From JANQOH01 sp965201115 (GTDB taxonomy: Bacteria; Pseudomonadota; Alphaproteobacteria; UBA7887): DNA of 64,000 nt. Positions 51,912 through 61,137 of this stretch are shown here, in pieces; position 1 is the first letter of the stretch, and every line of letters begins with the position of its first letter. The position numbers were made by a program, and so were the translations under genes. Below the pieces are notes generated by a model, which was not told the DNA's origin, searched no databases, and saw only the letters and a program-made list of their open reading frames with translations. The stretch is taken from contig OZ241745.1 of NCBI GenBank assembly GCA_965201115.1, positions 2,604,001 through 2,668,000 on the forward strand, read 5' to 3'.

Positions 51912-51969
51912 AGTCCGTACCGGAATTCGGCGGTTATCGGTACGGCGGGAACCAGCTGGCATCTTGTCG

Positions 51970-52062
51970 GTTCGCGCTTCCCCGCCGACATCGCGCCCCG
52001 CGGGAACGTGCGGGCGGGGACGCCCGCGTTCCCAAGCCCCGCCTTCGGCGGGGGCAAGCGTT
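51970..52062. repeat. REP-like GC-rich repeat, single forward copy
   Basis: AACGTGCGGGCGGGGACGCC (about 52003-52022), then CGCGTTCCC and CCCCGCCTTCGGCGGGG, between cytochrome c' and purS. The left part (CCCCGCCGACATCGCGCC) matches the same module at 7.65 kb. Confidence 0.7.
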
Positions 52063-52075
52063 CCGGTACAGGCGC

Positions 52076-52318
52076 TCACTCGATCTCCACGCTCCAGGTT
52101 TCGATAACGGGGTTGGCGAGCAGGCGCGCGCACATGGCGTCGATGCGTTCCGCGGCGCGGTCGCGGTCGTCTTCGTCGAGCGTCAGCACGATCGACTTGC
52201 CCTGGCGCACGCCGCTCACGCCTGCGAAGCCCATCCGGGCGAGCGCGGTTTCGATCGCCTTGCCTTGGGGGTCATGCACCCCGGGTTTGGGCGCGATGGC
52301 GATTCGGGCCCTGATCAC
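52076..52318 (-). CDS. purS: Phosphoribosylformylglycinamidine synthase subunit PurS
   Basis: An 80-residue protein with GTG start, 10 bases after purC. The PurS pattern is complete: ARIAIAPKPGVHDPQGKAIE and LARMGFAGVSGVRQGKSIVL. It bridges PurL and PurQ in the fourth step of purine synthesis. purQ and purL, often next in order, are not present downstream. Confidence 0.94.
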   Translation of the reverse strand: MIRARIAIAPKPGVHDPQGKAIETALARMGFAGVSGVRQGKSIVLTLDEDDRDRAAERIDAMCARLLANPVIETWSVEIE

Positions 52319-52328
52319 GGCGGCGCGC

Positions 52329-53093
52329 CTATTGAACGGTGGTCGGCCCCTTCAGGTCGCGCGGGCCGCTTTCGGGCAGGATGCCCAGCCGCCGCGCCAC
52401 TTCCTGATAGCCTTCCTCCACCCGGCCCATGTCGCGCCGGAAGCGGTCCTTGTCGAGCGGTTCGTTGGTCTTGAGGTCCCACAGGCGGCAATTGTCCGGG
52501 CTGATCTCGTCGGCCAGCACGACGCGCATGTCGTCGCCCTCCCACAGGCGCCCGTACTCGACCTTGAAATCGACGAGCCGGATGCCGAGCGCGAAAAACA
52601 GCCCGCCCAAGAAGTCGTTCACGCGCAGGGTCATCGAGAGCATCTCGTCGATCTCGGGCGGCGTCGCCCAGCCGAACGCGGTGACGTGCTCCTCGGTGAT
52701 CATCGGGTCGTTCAGCTCGTCGGACTTGTAGTAGTACTCGACGACCGAGCGCGGCAGCGCGGCGCCTTCGTCCATGCCGAAGCGCTTGGCGAACGAACCC
52801 GCCGCCACATTGCGCGCCACCACCTCGATGGGGATGATCTCCACCTCCTTGATGAGCTGCTCGCGCATGTTCAGCCGGCGCACGAAATGCGTCGGTATGC
52901 CGATCTCGCTCAGCCGCGTCATCAGGTATTCGCTGATGCGGTTGTTGAGCACGCCCTTGCCGGCGATGGCGCCCTGCTTGCGGTTGTTGAACGCGGTGGC
53001 GTCGTCCTTGAAGTACTGCACCAGGGTGCCGGGCTCCGGCCCCTCGAACAGCACCTTGGCCTTGCCTTCGTAAACCTGTCTGCGGCGGGACAT
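52329..53093 (-). CDS. purC: Phosphoribosylaminoimidazole-succinocarboxamide synthase
   Basis: A 254-residue SAICAR synthetase. YEGKAKVLFEGPEPGTLVQY (about 8-27) binds ATP, and IPIEVVARNVAAGSFAKRFG (about 90-109) with LVDFKVEYGR (about 173-182) and LADEISPDNCRLWD (about 193-206) form the active site. Co-directional with purS. Confidence 0.97.
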   Translation of the reverse strand: MSRRRQVYEGKAKVLFEGPEPGTLVQYFKDDATAFNNRKQGAIAGKGVLNNRISEYLMTRLSEIGIPTHFVRRLNMREQLIKEVEIIPIEVVARNVAAGSFAKRFGMDEGAALPRSVVEYYYKSDELNDPMITEEHVTAFGWATPPEIDEMLSMTLRVNDFLGGLFFALGIRLVDFKVEYGRLWEGDDMRVVLADEISPDNCRLWDLKTNEPLDKDRFRRDMGRVEEGYQEVARRLGILPESGPRDLKGPTTVQ

Positions 53094-53142
53094 GGGGCAA
53101 CCCTTTCAGGGCAGGGGGGCGAGGCGGCGGCCGGCGGGAATC

Positions 53143-53179
53143 GGAAAGCGGCCCCCGCGCGCGGGCGAGGGCCGCTTCC
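53143..53179. terminator. Possible terminator hairpin after the cytochrome P460-like gene
   Basis: GGAAAGCGGCCC and GGGCCGCTTCC pair over 11 bp with one bulged A. There is no clear T run on either strand, so it is a weak call. It lies between the P460-like gene end and purC. Confidence 0.4.
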
Positions 53180-53235
53180 GCCGCCCTGCATACCCCGCCG
53201 GGCGCCGCCGCGCAACCGCGGCGGCGGCGGCGGTT

Positions 53236-53793
53236 CTATTCGGCCGCGGCCGCTTCCGCCGCCGCGTTGAGCTGTTCGCGGTAGATGACGAAATCCTCGT
53301 CGGCGTAAGGCAGGTGGCACGCGCGGCAGGTCGCGCTCCCGTTCTCGACCGGTTTCGGCGCGCCGCCGGGCGTGAAGAACGCATACTCCCAGTCGCCGTT
53401 GCGCTCCTCGGGCGGGTATTCGTCGCCCCAGCCGGCGCGTTTTTCCATCGCGGCGATCAGCACGAGCGTATCGGGCATCATCTGCCCGTCGGCGTCGAGT
53501 ATGGGCTCGCCGCCGGCATCGACCTTGGCGGCATAGACTTCCATCGCGAACGCCGATCCGTCGGGCAGCTCGGCCTGCGCGGCCGCGGCGCCGAAGGCGA
53601 GGTCGTTGGCCCACAGATAGCGCACCTGGTTGTTGTCGAAGCGCTCGCTGGTCATCCAGTAGGAGAACGCGGTCTTGTAGTCGGCGGGGAAGGCTATGTT
53701 CTCGGGGCCGGCATGCGCGGCGGCCGCGAACAGGCCGCTCAGCGCGGCGGCGCCCGCCGCGCGAACGAGCCGGGGGATTCGGATTCGTGCCAT
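53236..53793 (-). CDS. Cytochrome P460-family c-type haem protein
   Basis: A 185-residue exported protein. A Sec signal (about 10-28, ending AAAHAG) precedes a P460-like beta-rich domain (IAFPADYKTAFSYWMTSERF, then MEVYAAKVDAGGEPILDADG) and ends with the haem motif CRACHLPYADEDFVI. Cytochromes P460 oxidise hydroxylamine or bind NO, depending on an extra lysine cross-link that I cannot place here. ACGGAGGT precedes the ATG. Confidence 0.86.
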   Translation of the reverse strand: MARIRIPRLVRAAGAAALSGLFAAAAHAGPENIAFPADYKTAFSYWMTSERFDNNQVRYLWANDLAFGAAAAQAELPDGSAFAMEVYAAKVDAGGEPILDADGQMMPDTLVLIAAMEKRAGWGDEYPPEERNGDWEYAFFTPGGAPKPVENGSATCRACHLPYADEDFVIYREQLNAAAEAAAAE

Positions 53794-53838
53794 GAGGTAC
53801 CTCCGTCGTTGGGCCCCGTCCCGGCGGGGCCGCGGCCA

Positions 53839-54582
53839 TCATACACCACCGCGGAGGGGGCGCCAGGGCGCGCGGCCGGGCGGGCCGGCGGCGAACAGCC
53901 AAACCGGGGCGGCGCCCGCCCGGCCCGCCGCGGGCAACGCGATGAGCGAACTCGAGACCGTGCCGAAGCCGCCGGCGGCGCGGATCGCGAGCGCCTCGCC
54001 TTCGGGTTCGGTTTCCGCGAGCAGCGCCTTCCAGGCGTCCCAGTCCCCGGCGCCTGGGTCGGGCGCGGGCGCGGCGCGCAGCCGCGGCAGCTGCCGCGCC
54101 ATGCGCGGGCAGGCGGGGTCGTTCAGGTCGCGCGATGTGAGCATCGAGAGGCCCTCGCCGATCGGGCGCCGCTCGACCGCGCCGCCGTCTTCGCCGAGTT
54201 TCAGCCACCAGGCTTCGCGATTGTCGGCGATGGCGAGGTTGAACGGGCGGTATGCGCGCCCGTCGATACGATGGAGCGCCGCGGCCGCGCCGGCGGCGTC
54301 GGCATGGTCGAGCGCCTCGAGCACGAGCTCGCCGCGGCTGCGCTTGCCCGCTTGCGGGCCGAGCGCGCCGGGCCGGTTGAGAACCCCGGCGACGACGCCA
54401 GCGTCGTTCATGCCGAGCCAGCTGCCGCCCGCCTCCAGGTCGAGACCGGCGGTTACGTCTTCGCGGTCCGCCCAGTGCCGGGCCGGCGCCCGCCAGGGCC
54501 GGCTCGCCATTTCGTCGCGGTTGGCGGCGATCGACGCCGGCCACGCATGCCCCGGCCGCCGCAGGATAATCAGCGTACACAC
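53839..54582 (-). CDS. NRDE/TANGO2-family protein
   Basis: A 247-residue protein beginning VCTLIILRRPGHAWPASIAA; Cys2 is conserved and the NRDE motif ANRDEMASRPWRAPARHW is at about 20-37. GGSWLGMNDAGVVAGVLNRP (about 53-72) and RGELVLEAL are also typical. The family is Ntn-hydrolase-like; the human relative TANGO2 affects lipid and haem handling. It is preceded by the AAA ATPase gene on the same strand, 44 bases away. Confidence 0.9.
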   Translation of the reverse strand: MCTLIILRRPGHAWPASIAANRDEMASRPWRAPARHWADREDVTAGLDLEAGGSWLGMNDAGVVAGVLNRPGALGPQAGKRSRGELVLEALDHADAAGAAAALHRIDGRAYRPFNLAIADNREAWWLKLGEDGGAVERRPIGEGLSMLTSRDLNDPACPRMARQLPRLRAAPAPDPGAGDWDAWKALLAETEPEGEALAIRAAGGFGTVSSSLIALPAAGRAGAAPVWLFAAGPPGRAPWRPLRGGV

Positions 54583-54626
54583 GCGCCGAACGTGCCCCGC
54601 CCGCCCCGCCCGCGCAACGCGGCGGG

Positions 54627-56210
54627 CTACATGCCCCAGACGTGGATGGGCGCGCCGTCCTTCCGTTCGACGCGGTGGAATATCTTGTTCGCCCAGTCGC
54701 CGTCCCCGCGATCGAACACCACCAGGTGGCCCTCCGCGGCGGCGCAGCGGCTCATATACGCCTTCGTTTGCGCAACCCCGTCGCGCACCGTCTTCTCGAG
54801 CCCGCCGCGCAGGATCTTGCACTCCACGACGTATTTGCGCGTCTCCGGCGCCTTCTCGCCCCACGGCCACAGGATGAGCAGATCGACGCGCCCGCGGCCC
54901 AGGCCGTATTCGCGTTCGATGCGGCCCCCGCCGTTGACGATGCGTTGCAGAAACGCCTGAAGCAGCAGTTGCGGGCCGGCCTCCCGGTATTCGAAGCGCC
55001 GTGTCCAGTGCTCGGAATGCTCGCGGAAAAACGACTGAAAGGCTTCCAGCAGTTTCACGACATTCAGAGTATTGCCGGGGTCGACGTACCATGCGGTTTC
55101 CTGCGGCAGCGTTTCCTGGGCATAGGCCGTCAGTTCGCGCGGCACCACCTCGGCGTAGATGGGGTTGGCCATGCGCACCGGCGCGTCGCGCGCGATCAGG
55201 CCCAGGTCGCGCACATACGCGATGTCGCGCGTGGAAGCCTCCTCGTCCGCCTCGCCGCCGCTCAACAGCGGCTCGACGACCCGTTGCACGCGCGGCTCTT
55301 GCAGCTTGTCGGCCAGCTGGTCGAGATGCGTCTCGCGGCGCAGGATGAGCTGCTCCTGCGCATCGATGATGTCGGCTTCGGTTATCGCCCGCGCGCGGTC
55401 GCGGCCGCGCTTGTCGCGGAAGCACGCTTCCGCCGCCAACGCGTTGACCAGCCAAGGCTGGCCTTGCGATTGCGTCCATATGCGCCCGGCCGCGCCGGGG
55501 GCGAAAGCCTGGCCTGTCTCCTCGGTGTGCTGCGCCAGAAGCGCCATCGTTTCGTTGCGCGAGAAATCGCCGAGGCGCAGCGATTCGGCCTTGATGTTGA
55601 AGGCGCTTCCGCCCGTCACGAGCGCCTTGCCGTCGGGGGAGCGGATGCGGTAGTCGCGCACGTCGCGCACGCCGCACAGGACCGCGCTCTGAGGGAACCC
55701 CCGCGGGCGGAGGTGATAGCCGCCGCGCAGCTGGCGCAGGATCGAGACCAGCGTATCGCCGACCAGCGAGTCGATTTCGTCGATGAGCAGCACGAGCGGC
55801 CGCGGGTCGGCTTGCGCCCAGCGGCTCAACGCCTCCGCGAACGCGCCGCCGGGGCCGGCGCGCTCCAGCGTTTCCCGCAGAATGCCGTAGAGGAATTCGT
55901 CGCCGAGCATGACCCGCGCGTTCAAGGCGAACTGGTGAAGAACGGCGTGCGTGGCCTCGGCAACGTTCTCGCGCATCGCCTGGCCGGCCTCGATATTGGC
56001 GTACACGCAGCGGTATTCGCCGCCGGCGTTCAACAGATCGCACAGCGCCAGCAGCACCGAGGTCTTGCCGGTCTGCCGCGGCGCGTGCAGCACGAAATAG
56101 CGCCTGGCGTCGATCAGGCGCAGCACATCGTCGAGGTCGATGCGGCTCAGCGGCGAGACGCCGTAGTGCTCGCCGGCAACGATCGGGCCGGTGGTGTTGA
56201 AGAAGCGCAT
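54627..56210 (-). CDS. AAA-like ATPase with C-terminal PD-(D/E)XK nuclease-like domain
   Basis: A 527-residue protein. Walker A is HAPRQTGKTSVLLAL (about 43-57), Walker B PLVLLIDEIDSL (about 121-132), with a sensor-type RRGFP-like loop (LRGGYHLRPRGFPQSAVLCG) and a winged-helix section (about 290-400). The C-terminus has GRGRVDLLILWPW (Asp about 458) and TRKYVVECKILRGGLEKTVR (ECK about 477-479), then AYMSRCAAAEGHLVVFD, which is a PD-(D/E)XK-type core. Such ATPases are abundant in metagenomes and have no assigned role; a link to defence or mobile DNA is possible. ATG at 56210; 12 consecutive C lie 33 bases upstream. Confidence 0.87.
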   Translation of the reverse strand: MRFFNTTGPIVAGEHYGVSPLSRIDLDDVLRLIDARRYFVLHAPRQTGKTSVLLALCDLLNAGGEYRCVYANIEAGQAMRENVAEATHAVLHQFALNARVMLGDEFLYGILRETLERAGPGGAFAEALSRWAQADPRPLVLLIDEIDSLVGDTLVSILRQLRGGYHLRPRGFPQSAVLCGVRDVRDYRIRSPDGKALVTGGSAFNIKAESLRLGDFSRNETMALLAQHTEETGQAFAPGAAGRIWTQSQGQPWLVNALAAEACFRDKRGRDRARAITEADIIDAQEQLILRRETHLDQLADKLQEPRVQRVVEPLLSGGEADEEASTRDIAYVRDLGLIARDAPVRMANPIYAEVVPRELTAYAQETLPQETAWYVDPGNTLNVVKLLEAFQSFFREHSEHWTRRFEYREAGPQLLLQAFLQRIVNGGGRIEREYGLGRGRVDLLILWPWGEKAPETRKYVVECKILRGGLEKTVRDGVAQTKAYMSRCAAAEGHLVVFDRGDGDWANKIFHRVERKDGAPIHVWGM

Positions 56211-56242
56211 GGCGTCACCATACCGCACCCGCGCGCGGCGCG

Positions 56243-56254
56243 CCCCCCCCCCCC
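56243..56254. repeat. Poly-C tract upstream of the AAA ATPase gene
   Basis: Twelve C in a row, 33 bases before the start codon of the minus-strand AAA gene. Similar tracts are G10 at 9109-9118, G13 at 30474-30486 and C9 at 7367-7375. Confidence 0.85.
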
Positions 56255-56425
56255 AATCCGGGTGCGCCGGCGTCCACGCCGGCATACCGCATCCGCGCGG
56301 GGCGCGCCCCATGCCGGCCCGGAGGCCGGCGCGCCCGGATTCGTACCGCGGCGTTGCCGCGCCTGCGAATTCGACAACCGTCGGGGGATGGGCTATCGGA
56401 AGGCAACCGGTTCCGGAGGGGGCGC

Positions 56426-57571
56426 GTGGCGGACACTCTGGGCATCGTCGTTCATGGCGCGACGGGGCGGATGGGCTCGGCGCAGCACCTGGCGCGGTCG
56501 CTGCTCGCCATTCGCGCCCAAGGCGGCGCCGCGCTGGCGGACGGGCGGCGCGTCATGCCCGAATTGCTGCTGGCGGGGCGCGATGCGGGCAAGCTCGCGG
56601 CGCTTGCCGGCAAGCACGGCGTCGCGGGCTGGACGACCGATATCGACGCCGCGCTTTCCGGCCCGCACGAGGTGTTTTTCGACGCCGCGCTCACGCTGGG
56701 GCGCGCGGGGCTGCTGGCGCGCGCGCTGGAGGCGGGCAAGCATGTCTATTGCGAGAAGCCCGCGGCGGCGACCGCGGCGGACGCCTTCGCCCTGGCGCGG
56801 CAGGCCCGCGAGGCCGGCCTCGCCAACGGCGTCGTGCAGGACAAATTGTGGCTGCCGGGAATCCGCAAGCTGAAAACGCTGCTCGATTCGGGATTTTTCG
56901 GCCGCGTGCTGTCGGTGCGCGGCGAGTTCGGGTACTGGGTATTTCCCGGCGACCTCCAGCCCGCGCAGCGGCCCTCGTGGAACTACCGCGCCGACCGCGG
57001 CGGCGGCATCGTGCTCGACATGACGCCGCACTGGAACTACCTGCTCGAAACCCTTTTCGGCCGCGTCGCGGCGGTAAGTTGCCGCGCCGAAACCCACATC
57101 CGCCGGCGATGGGACGAAACCGGGGCGCCCTACGACGCCGACGCGGCCGACGCCGCCTACGCCACGTTCGAACTCGAGGACGGCGTTGTGGCCCATTTCA
57201 ACAGCTCGTGGTGCGTGCGCGTGCGCCGCAACGACCTGCTTGCGATCCAGGTGGACGGAACGCGCGGCTCCGCCGTCGCCGGGCTGCGCGAATGCCGCGT
57301 CCAGCCCGGCGCCGCCACGCCGCGCCCGGTGTGGAACCCCGATGTCCCGCCCGCCGTCGATTACGCCGAGGGCTGGCTCCGCGTCCCCGACGCCGAGGCA
57401 TACGGCAATGCGTTCAAGGCGCAGTGGGAGGCGTTCGTGCGCCATGTGTGCGAAGGCGCGCCCTTCCCGTGGGATTTGCGTTCGGGCGCGCGCGGCGTGC
57501 GCCTCGCCGAGGCCGCGCAGCGCAGCTCCGACGAGCGCCGCTGGGTCGCCTTGCCGCCGGACGACGAATGA
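56426..57571 (+). CDS. Gfo/Idh/MocA-family oxidoreductase
   Basis: A 381-residue NAD(P)-dependent sugar or polyol dehydrogenase, GTG start with CCGGAGGGGG before it. The nucleotide loop is VVHGATGRMGSAQHLA (about 8-23); the conserved EKP is HVYCEKPAAATAADAF (about 108-123), and the catalytic region includes GGIVLDMTPHWNYLLE (about 193-208). It opens a four-gene operon with a DUF993 aldolase-like gene, an enolase-superfamily gene and a sugar isomerase, which together suggest catabolism of an unusual polyol or acid sugar. Confidence 0.92.
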   Translation: MADTLGIVVHGATGRMGSAQHLARSLLAIRAQGGAALADGRRVMPELLLAGRDAGKLAALAGKHGVAGWTTDIDAALSGPHEVFFDAALTLGRAGLLARALEAGKHVYCEKPAAATAADAFALARQAREAGLANGVVQDKLWLPGIRKLKTLLDSGFFGRVLSVRGEFGYWVFPGDLQPAQRPSWNYRADRGGGIVLDMTPHWNYLLETLFGRVAAVSCRAETHIRRRWDETGAPYDADAADAAYATFELEDGVVAHFNSSWCVRVRRNDLLAIQVDGTRGSAVAGLRECRVQPGAATPRPVWNPDVPPAVDYAEGWLRVPDAEAYGNAFKAQWEAFVRHVCEGAPFPWDLRSGARGVRLAEAAQRSSDERRWVALPPDDE

Positions 57572-57623
57572 CGGCGCCGCCCCCCGCGGGGCGGCGCGCC
57601 GCGGCAACGACCGAAGGTACGCC

Positions 57624-58790
57624 ATGCCCACGCTGACCCTTCCCGCCGCCGATGGCGGTCTTGCGCCCTGGCGGATGGGCGCGCCGCGCGCGTGGCCGGC
57701 GCGCTCCAACCGCCCGTTCGACCGCGTCGCGTTCGCCGCCGCCCATGTGGTCGCGGACGCCCGCGCCGACAACGACCCCTGGCTCGCGCCCGCGCTCGAT
57801 TGGGAGCGCACGCTGGCCTTTCGCCGCCGCCTGTGGGACCTCGGCCTGGGCGTCGCCGAGGCGATGGACACGGCGCAGCGCGGCGCCGGGCTCGACTGGC
57901 CCACGAGCCGCGAACTCATCCGCCGCACCCTCGAGGCCGCGCGCGGCGTTCCCGGCGCCCGCACGGCGTGCGGCGCCGGAACGGACCATCTCGACCCCGC
58001 CGCGCCCGGCGGCGTCGACGCCGTTATCGCCGCCTACGAAGAGCAGATCGGCTATGTCGAGGGGCTGGGCGGGCAGGCCATCGTCATGGCGTCGCGCGCT
58101 CTCGCCGCCCGCGCCGCCGGGCCGGACGATTATGCGCGCGTTTACGACCGCATCCTCGGCCAGGCGTCGCGTCCGGTGTTGATCCATTGGCTCGGCGACA
58201 TGTTCGACCCCGCGCTTGCGGGCTATTGGGGCCGCGCCGACCCCGGCGCCGCCATGGAGGTTTGCCTCGACGTCATCGCCGCCCATGCGCCGAAGGTCGA
58301 TGGCGTGAAGATCTCGTTGCTCGACAAGGACCGCGAGATCGCCATGCGCCGCCGCCTGCCGCCCGGCGTGCGCATGTACACGGGCGACGATTTCAATTAC
58401 GCGGAGCTCATCGCCGGCGACGCGGCGGGCCATTCCGATGCGCTGCTCGGCATTTTCGACCCCATCGCCCGCGCGGCCTCGGCGGCGCTCGACGCCTTGT
58501 CGGGGGGCGGGCGCGCGCGGTTCCACGAAATTCTCGCGCCCACCGTTCCGCTCTCGCGCGCCATGTTCCGCGCGCCCACGCGCTTCTACAAGACGGGCGT
58601 GGTGTTCATGGCGTGGCTCAACGGCCTGCAGGACCATTTCGTCATGGCGGGGGGCCAGCAAAGCGCGCGCTCGATCGCGCATTTGGCCGAACTGTTCCGC
58701 CTCGCCGACGCCGCCGGCCTTATCGAGGACCCGGACGCCGCCGCCGCGCGCATGGGCCATCTTCTGGCCGTCCACGGCATCGCCGCGTGA
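57624..58790 (+). CDS. DUF993 protein (dihydrodipicolinate synthase-like TIM barrel)
   Basis: A 388-residue protein. The DUF993 layout is clear: PFDRVAFAAAHVVADARADN (about 33-52), WERTLAFRRRLWDLGLGVAE (about 60-79), then HWLGDMFDPALAGYWG (about 190-205), VDGVKISLLDKDREIAMRRR (about 227-246; the Lys fits the Schiff-base position) and PTRFYKTGVVFMAWLNGLQD. These proteins are distant relatives of class I aldolases of the DapA type. It overlaps the next gene by GTGA. Confidence 0.88.
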   Translation: MPTLTLPAADGGLAPWRMGAPRAWPARSNRPFDRVAFAAAHVVADARADNDPWLAPALDWERTLAFRRRLWDLGLGVAEAMDTAQRGAGLDWPTSRELIRRTLEAARGVPGARTACGAGTDHLDPAAPGGVDAVIAAYEEQIGYVEGLGGQAIVMASRALAARAAGPDDYARVYDRILGQASRPVLIHWLGDMFDPALAGYWGRADPGAAMEVCLDVIAAHAPKVDGVKISLLDKDREIAMRRRLPPGVRMYTGDDFNYAELIAGDAAGHSDALLGIFDPIARAASAALDALSGGGRARFHEILAPTVPLSRAMFRAPTRFYKTGVVFMAWLNGLQDHFVMAGGQQSARSIAHLAELFRLADAAGLIEDPDAAAARMGHLLAVHGIAA

Positions 58791-60211
58791 CCGGCGCGCC
58801 CCGCCTTTCGCTCGCCGAGGCGGCCCTTTTCGAGCGTCCGGTCGCGTTGCGCATGCCCTTCCGCTTCGGCGCCGCGACGCTGACCGAGGCGCGGCAGGCG
58901 TTCGTCCGCGTGCGCATTCGCCTCGCCGACGGACGCGAAGGCGCGGGCGCCGCGGCCGAACTCCTGGCCCCCAAGTGGTTCGACAAGAACCCCGCGCTGT
59001 CCGACGAAGACAACGCCTGGCAGCTGCGCGATTCGCTCGCGACCGCGATCCATCTCTACGCCGCCGCCGGCCCCGCTGCGGCGTTCGGCTTGTGGCGCGC
59101 GACGTACCGCGACCAGCAAGCCTGCTGCGCGGCGGCGGGCCTGAATCCGCTGGCGGCGGGATTCGGCCCGGCGCTGCTGGACAAGGCGATTCTCGACGCG
59201 CTGTGCCGCCTCGGCGGCGCCTCGGTTTTCGCCGCCATGCGCGAAAACGCCGCCGGCATCGAGGCGGGCGGCCCCGCTCCCGATCTCGAAGGCTTCGACC
59301 TCGCCGCGTTTCTGCGCGACCGCGCGCGCGCGCCGGCGCCCGCCATCGCCGCGCGCCACACCATCGGCGGCGTCGATCCGCTGTCGGGCGCCGGAACCCT
59401 CGCCGACGGGCTGCCGGAGACCCTCGAACAGGCCATCGCCGCCTACGGGTTGCGCTATTTCAAGATCAAGGCGGGGGGCGAGGTTGCGGCCGACTTGGAA
59501 AGACTCCGCGCCATCGCCGCCGTGCTGGACCGCATCGCCGAGCCGTGGTTCGTCACGCTCGACGGCAACGAGCGCTACGCCGCGCCCGAAGCCCTGGAGG
59601 CGCTTCTGCGCGCCCTCGGCGAAGATCCCGCGCTGCGCCGTCTCCGCGAGGCCATCCTGTTCGTCGAACAGCCTTTCCCGCGCGCGATGACGCTGGATAC
59701 CGACGTCTCGCGCCTCGCCCTCGGCAAGCCGCTGCTGATCGACGAGGCCGACGGAACGGCGGACGCCTTCCCGCGCGCCCGCGCGCTCGGCTATGCCGGC
59801 GTGTCGTCGAAATCCTGCAAGGGCCTTTACAAGTCGATCCTGAACGCCGCCCGGTGCCGGCGCTGGAACGACGCCGAAGGCGCGCGGCGTCACTTCATGT
59901 CGGCGGAAGACCTGATGACGCAGCCCGGCCTCGCCCTGCAACAGGACCTGGCCCTCGCCAGCCTGATCGGCTGCGCGCATGTCGAGCGCAACGGCCACCA
60001 TTACGCGAACGGCATGGCCGGCGCGCCGCCCGCCGAGCGCGAGGCTTTCGCCGCCGCCCACGCCGATCTCTACCGCCGCGCCGGCGGAACGGCGCGCCTG
60101 CGGATCGAGCGCGGCGCCATCGCTCTCGGCTCGCTCTCGGCCTGCCCGGGGTTCGCGAGCGCCGCGCTGCCCGATTTCGCGGCCATGCAGCCCATGCCGG
60201 AAAGGGACTGA
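58787..60211 (+). CDS. Enolase-superfamily (mandelate racemase-like) dehydratase
   Basis: A 474-residue protein. The barrel shows a KxK-type base YFKIKAGGEV (about 223-232), metal ligands in VTLDGNERYAAPEAL (about 255-269), FVEQPFPRAM (about 292-301) and LLIDEADGTADAF (about 317-329), and a second lysine in GVSSKSCKGLYKS (about 341-353). The N-terminal capping domain (about 1-130) is longer than usual. The likely reaction is proton abstraction alpha to a carboxylate, so an acid-sugar dehydratase fits. GTG start overlaps DUF993; the next gene starts 3 bases later. Confidence 0.88.
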   Translation: MTGAPRLSLAEAALFERPVALRMPFRFGAATLTEARQAFVRVRIRLADGREGAGAAAELLAPKWFDKNPALSDEDNAWQLRDSLATAIHLYAAAGPAAAFGLWRATYRDQQACCAAAGLNPLAAGFGPALLDKAILDALCRLGGASVFAAMRENAAGIEAGGPAPDLEGFDLAAFLRDRARAPAPAIAARHTIGGVDPLSGAGTLADGLPETLEQAIAAYGLRYFKIKAGGEVAADLERLRAIAAVLDRIAEPWFVTLDGNERYAAPEALEALLRALGEDPALRRLREAILFVEQPFPRAMTLDTDVSRLALGKPLLIDEADGTADAFPRARALGYAGVSSKSCKGLYKSILNAARCRRWNDAEGARRHFMSAEDLMTQPGLALQQDLALASLIGCAHVERNGHHYANGMAGAPPAEREAFAAAHADLYRRAGGTARLRIERGAIALGSLSACPGFASAALPDFAAMQPMPERD

Positions 60212-60214
60212 CCG

Positions 60215-61042
60215 ATGGCGGACCTTGCGCGCCTGTCGTGGAACCTGGCCACGACGCGGAAAAAGTGGGACCTGGCGCAGGCCGCGCGCGGGCTCGCGGA
60301 AGCCGGCGTGCGCGCGATGGCGCCGTGGCGCGAAATGCTCGACGCCGCAGGGATGAAGGAGGCCCGCCGCGCGATCGCCGGCAACGGCCTCGCCGTGTCG
60401 TCGCTCTGCCGCGCCGGCATGTTTCCGGCCAACGGAAACATCGCGCGCGCCGCCGCCATCGACGACAACCGCCGCGCCATCGACCGGGCGGCGGAAGCCG
60501 GCGCTCCCGTGCTTGTGCTCATCGCGGGCGGCCTGCCCGAAGGCTCGCGCGATCTCGCCGCCGCGCAACGCATGGCGGAGGACGGCATTGCCGCCATTCT
60601 GCCCCACGCCCGCGCCGCCGGCGTCAAGCTCGCCATCGAGCCGCTTCACCCCATGTACGCCGCCGACCGCGCGTGCATAAACTCGCTCGCCCACGCGCTG
60701 GACATATGCGACCGCCTGGCCGACGACATGCTGGGCGTCGCGGTGGACGTCTATCACGTGTGGTGGGACCCGGCCCTCGAGGCGCAGATCGCCCGCGCCG
60801 GCGCCGCGCGCCTGTTCGGCTTCCATGTCTGCGACTGGCTGGTGCCGACGCGCGACCTGCTTCTGGATCGCGGCATGATGGGCGACGGCGTCATCGACTT
60901 GGCCCGCATTCGCCGCTGCATGGACCGCGCGGGCTATGCCGGCCCCATCGAGGTCGAAATCTTCTCCGCCGAAAACTGGTGGCGCCGCGACCCCGCCGAA
61001 GTCGTCGCGATAGCCAAACAGCGCTTTGCCGAGCTGGTCTGA
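60215..61042 (+). CDS. Sugar phosphate isomerase/epimerase-family TIM barrel protein
   Basis: A 275-residue xylose-isomerase-like protein. Metal ligands fall in KLAIEPLHPMYAADRACINS (Glu about 139), VAVDVYHVWWDP (about 173-184), GFHVCDWLVPTRD (about 207-219) and IEVEIFSAENWWRRDP (Glu about 252). It is the last gene of the four-gene operon. Substrate unknown. Downstream lies a MITE copy. Confidence 0.92.
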   Translation: MADLARLSWNLATTRKKWDLAQAARGLAEAGVRAMAPWREMLDAAGMKEARRAIAGNGLAVSSLCRAGMFPANGNIARAAAIDDNRRAIDRAAEAGAPVLVLIAGGLPEGSRDLAAAQRMAEDGIAAILPHARAAGVKLAIEPLHPMYAADRACINSLAHALDICDRLADDMLGVAVDVYHVWWDPALEAQIARAGAARLFGFHVCDWLVPTRDLLLDRGMMGDGVIDLARIRRCMDRAGYAGPIEVEIFSAENWWRRDPAEVVAIAKQRFAELV

Positions 61043-61137
61043 CCCGCCCCGTCCCGCCCGGCCCGCGAACGTACGATCTCAACGGCTATGGCTATCGATT
61101 CACTGCCCGGCACCACCAGCGCCTCGCCGGCGTCTTA

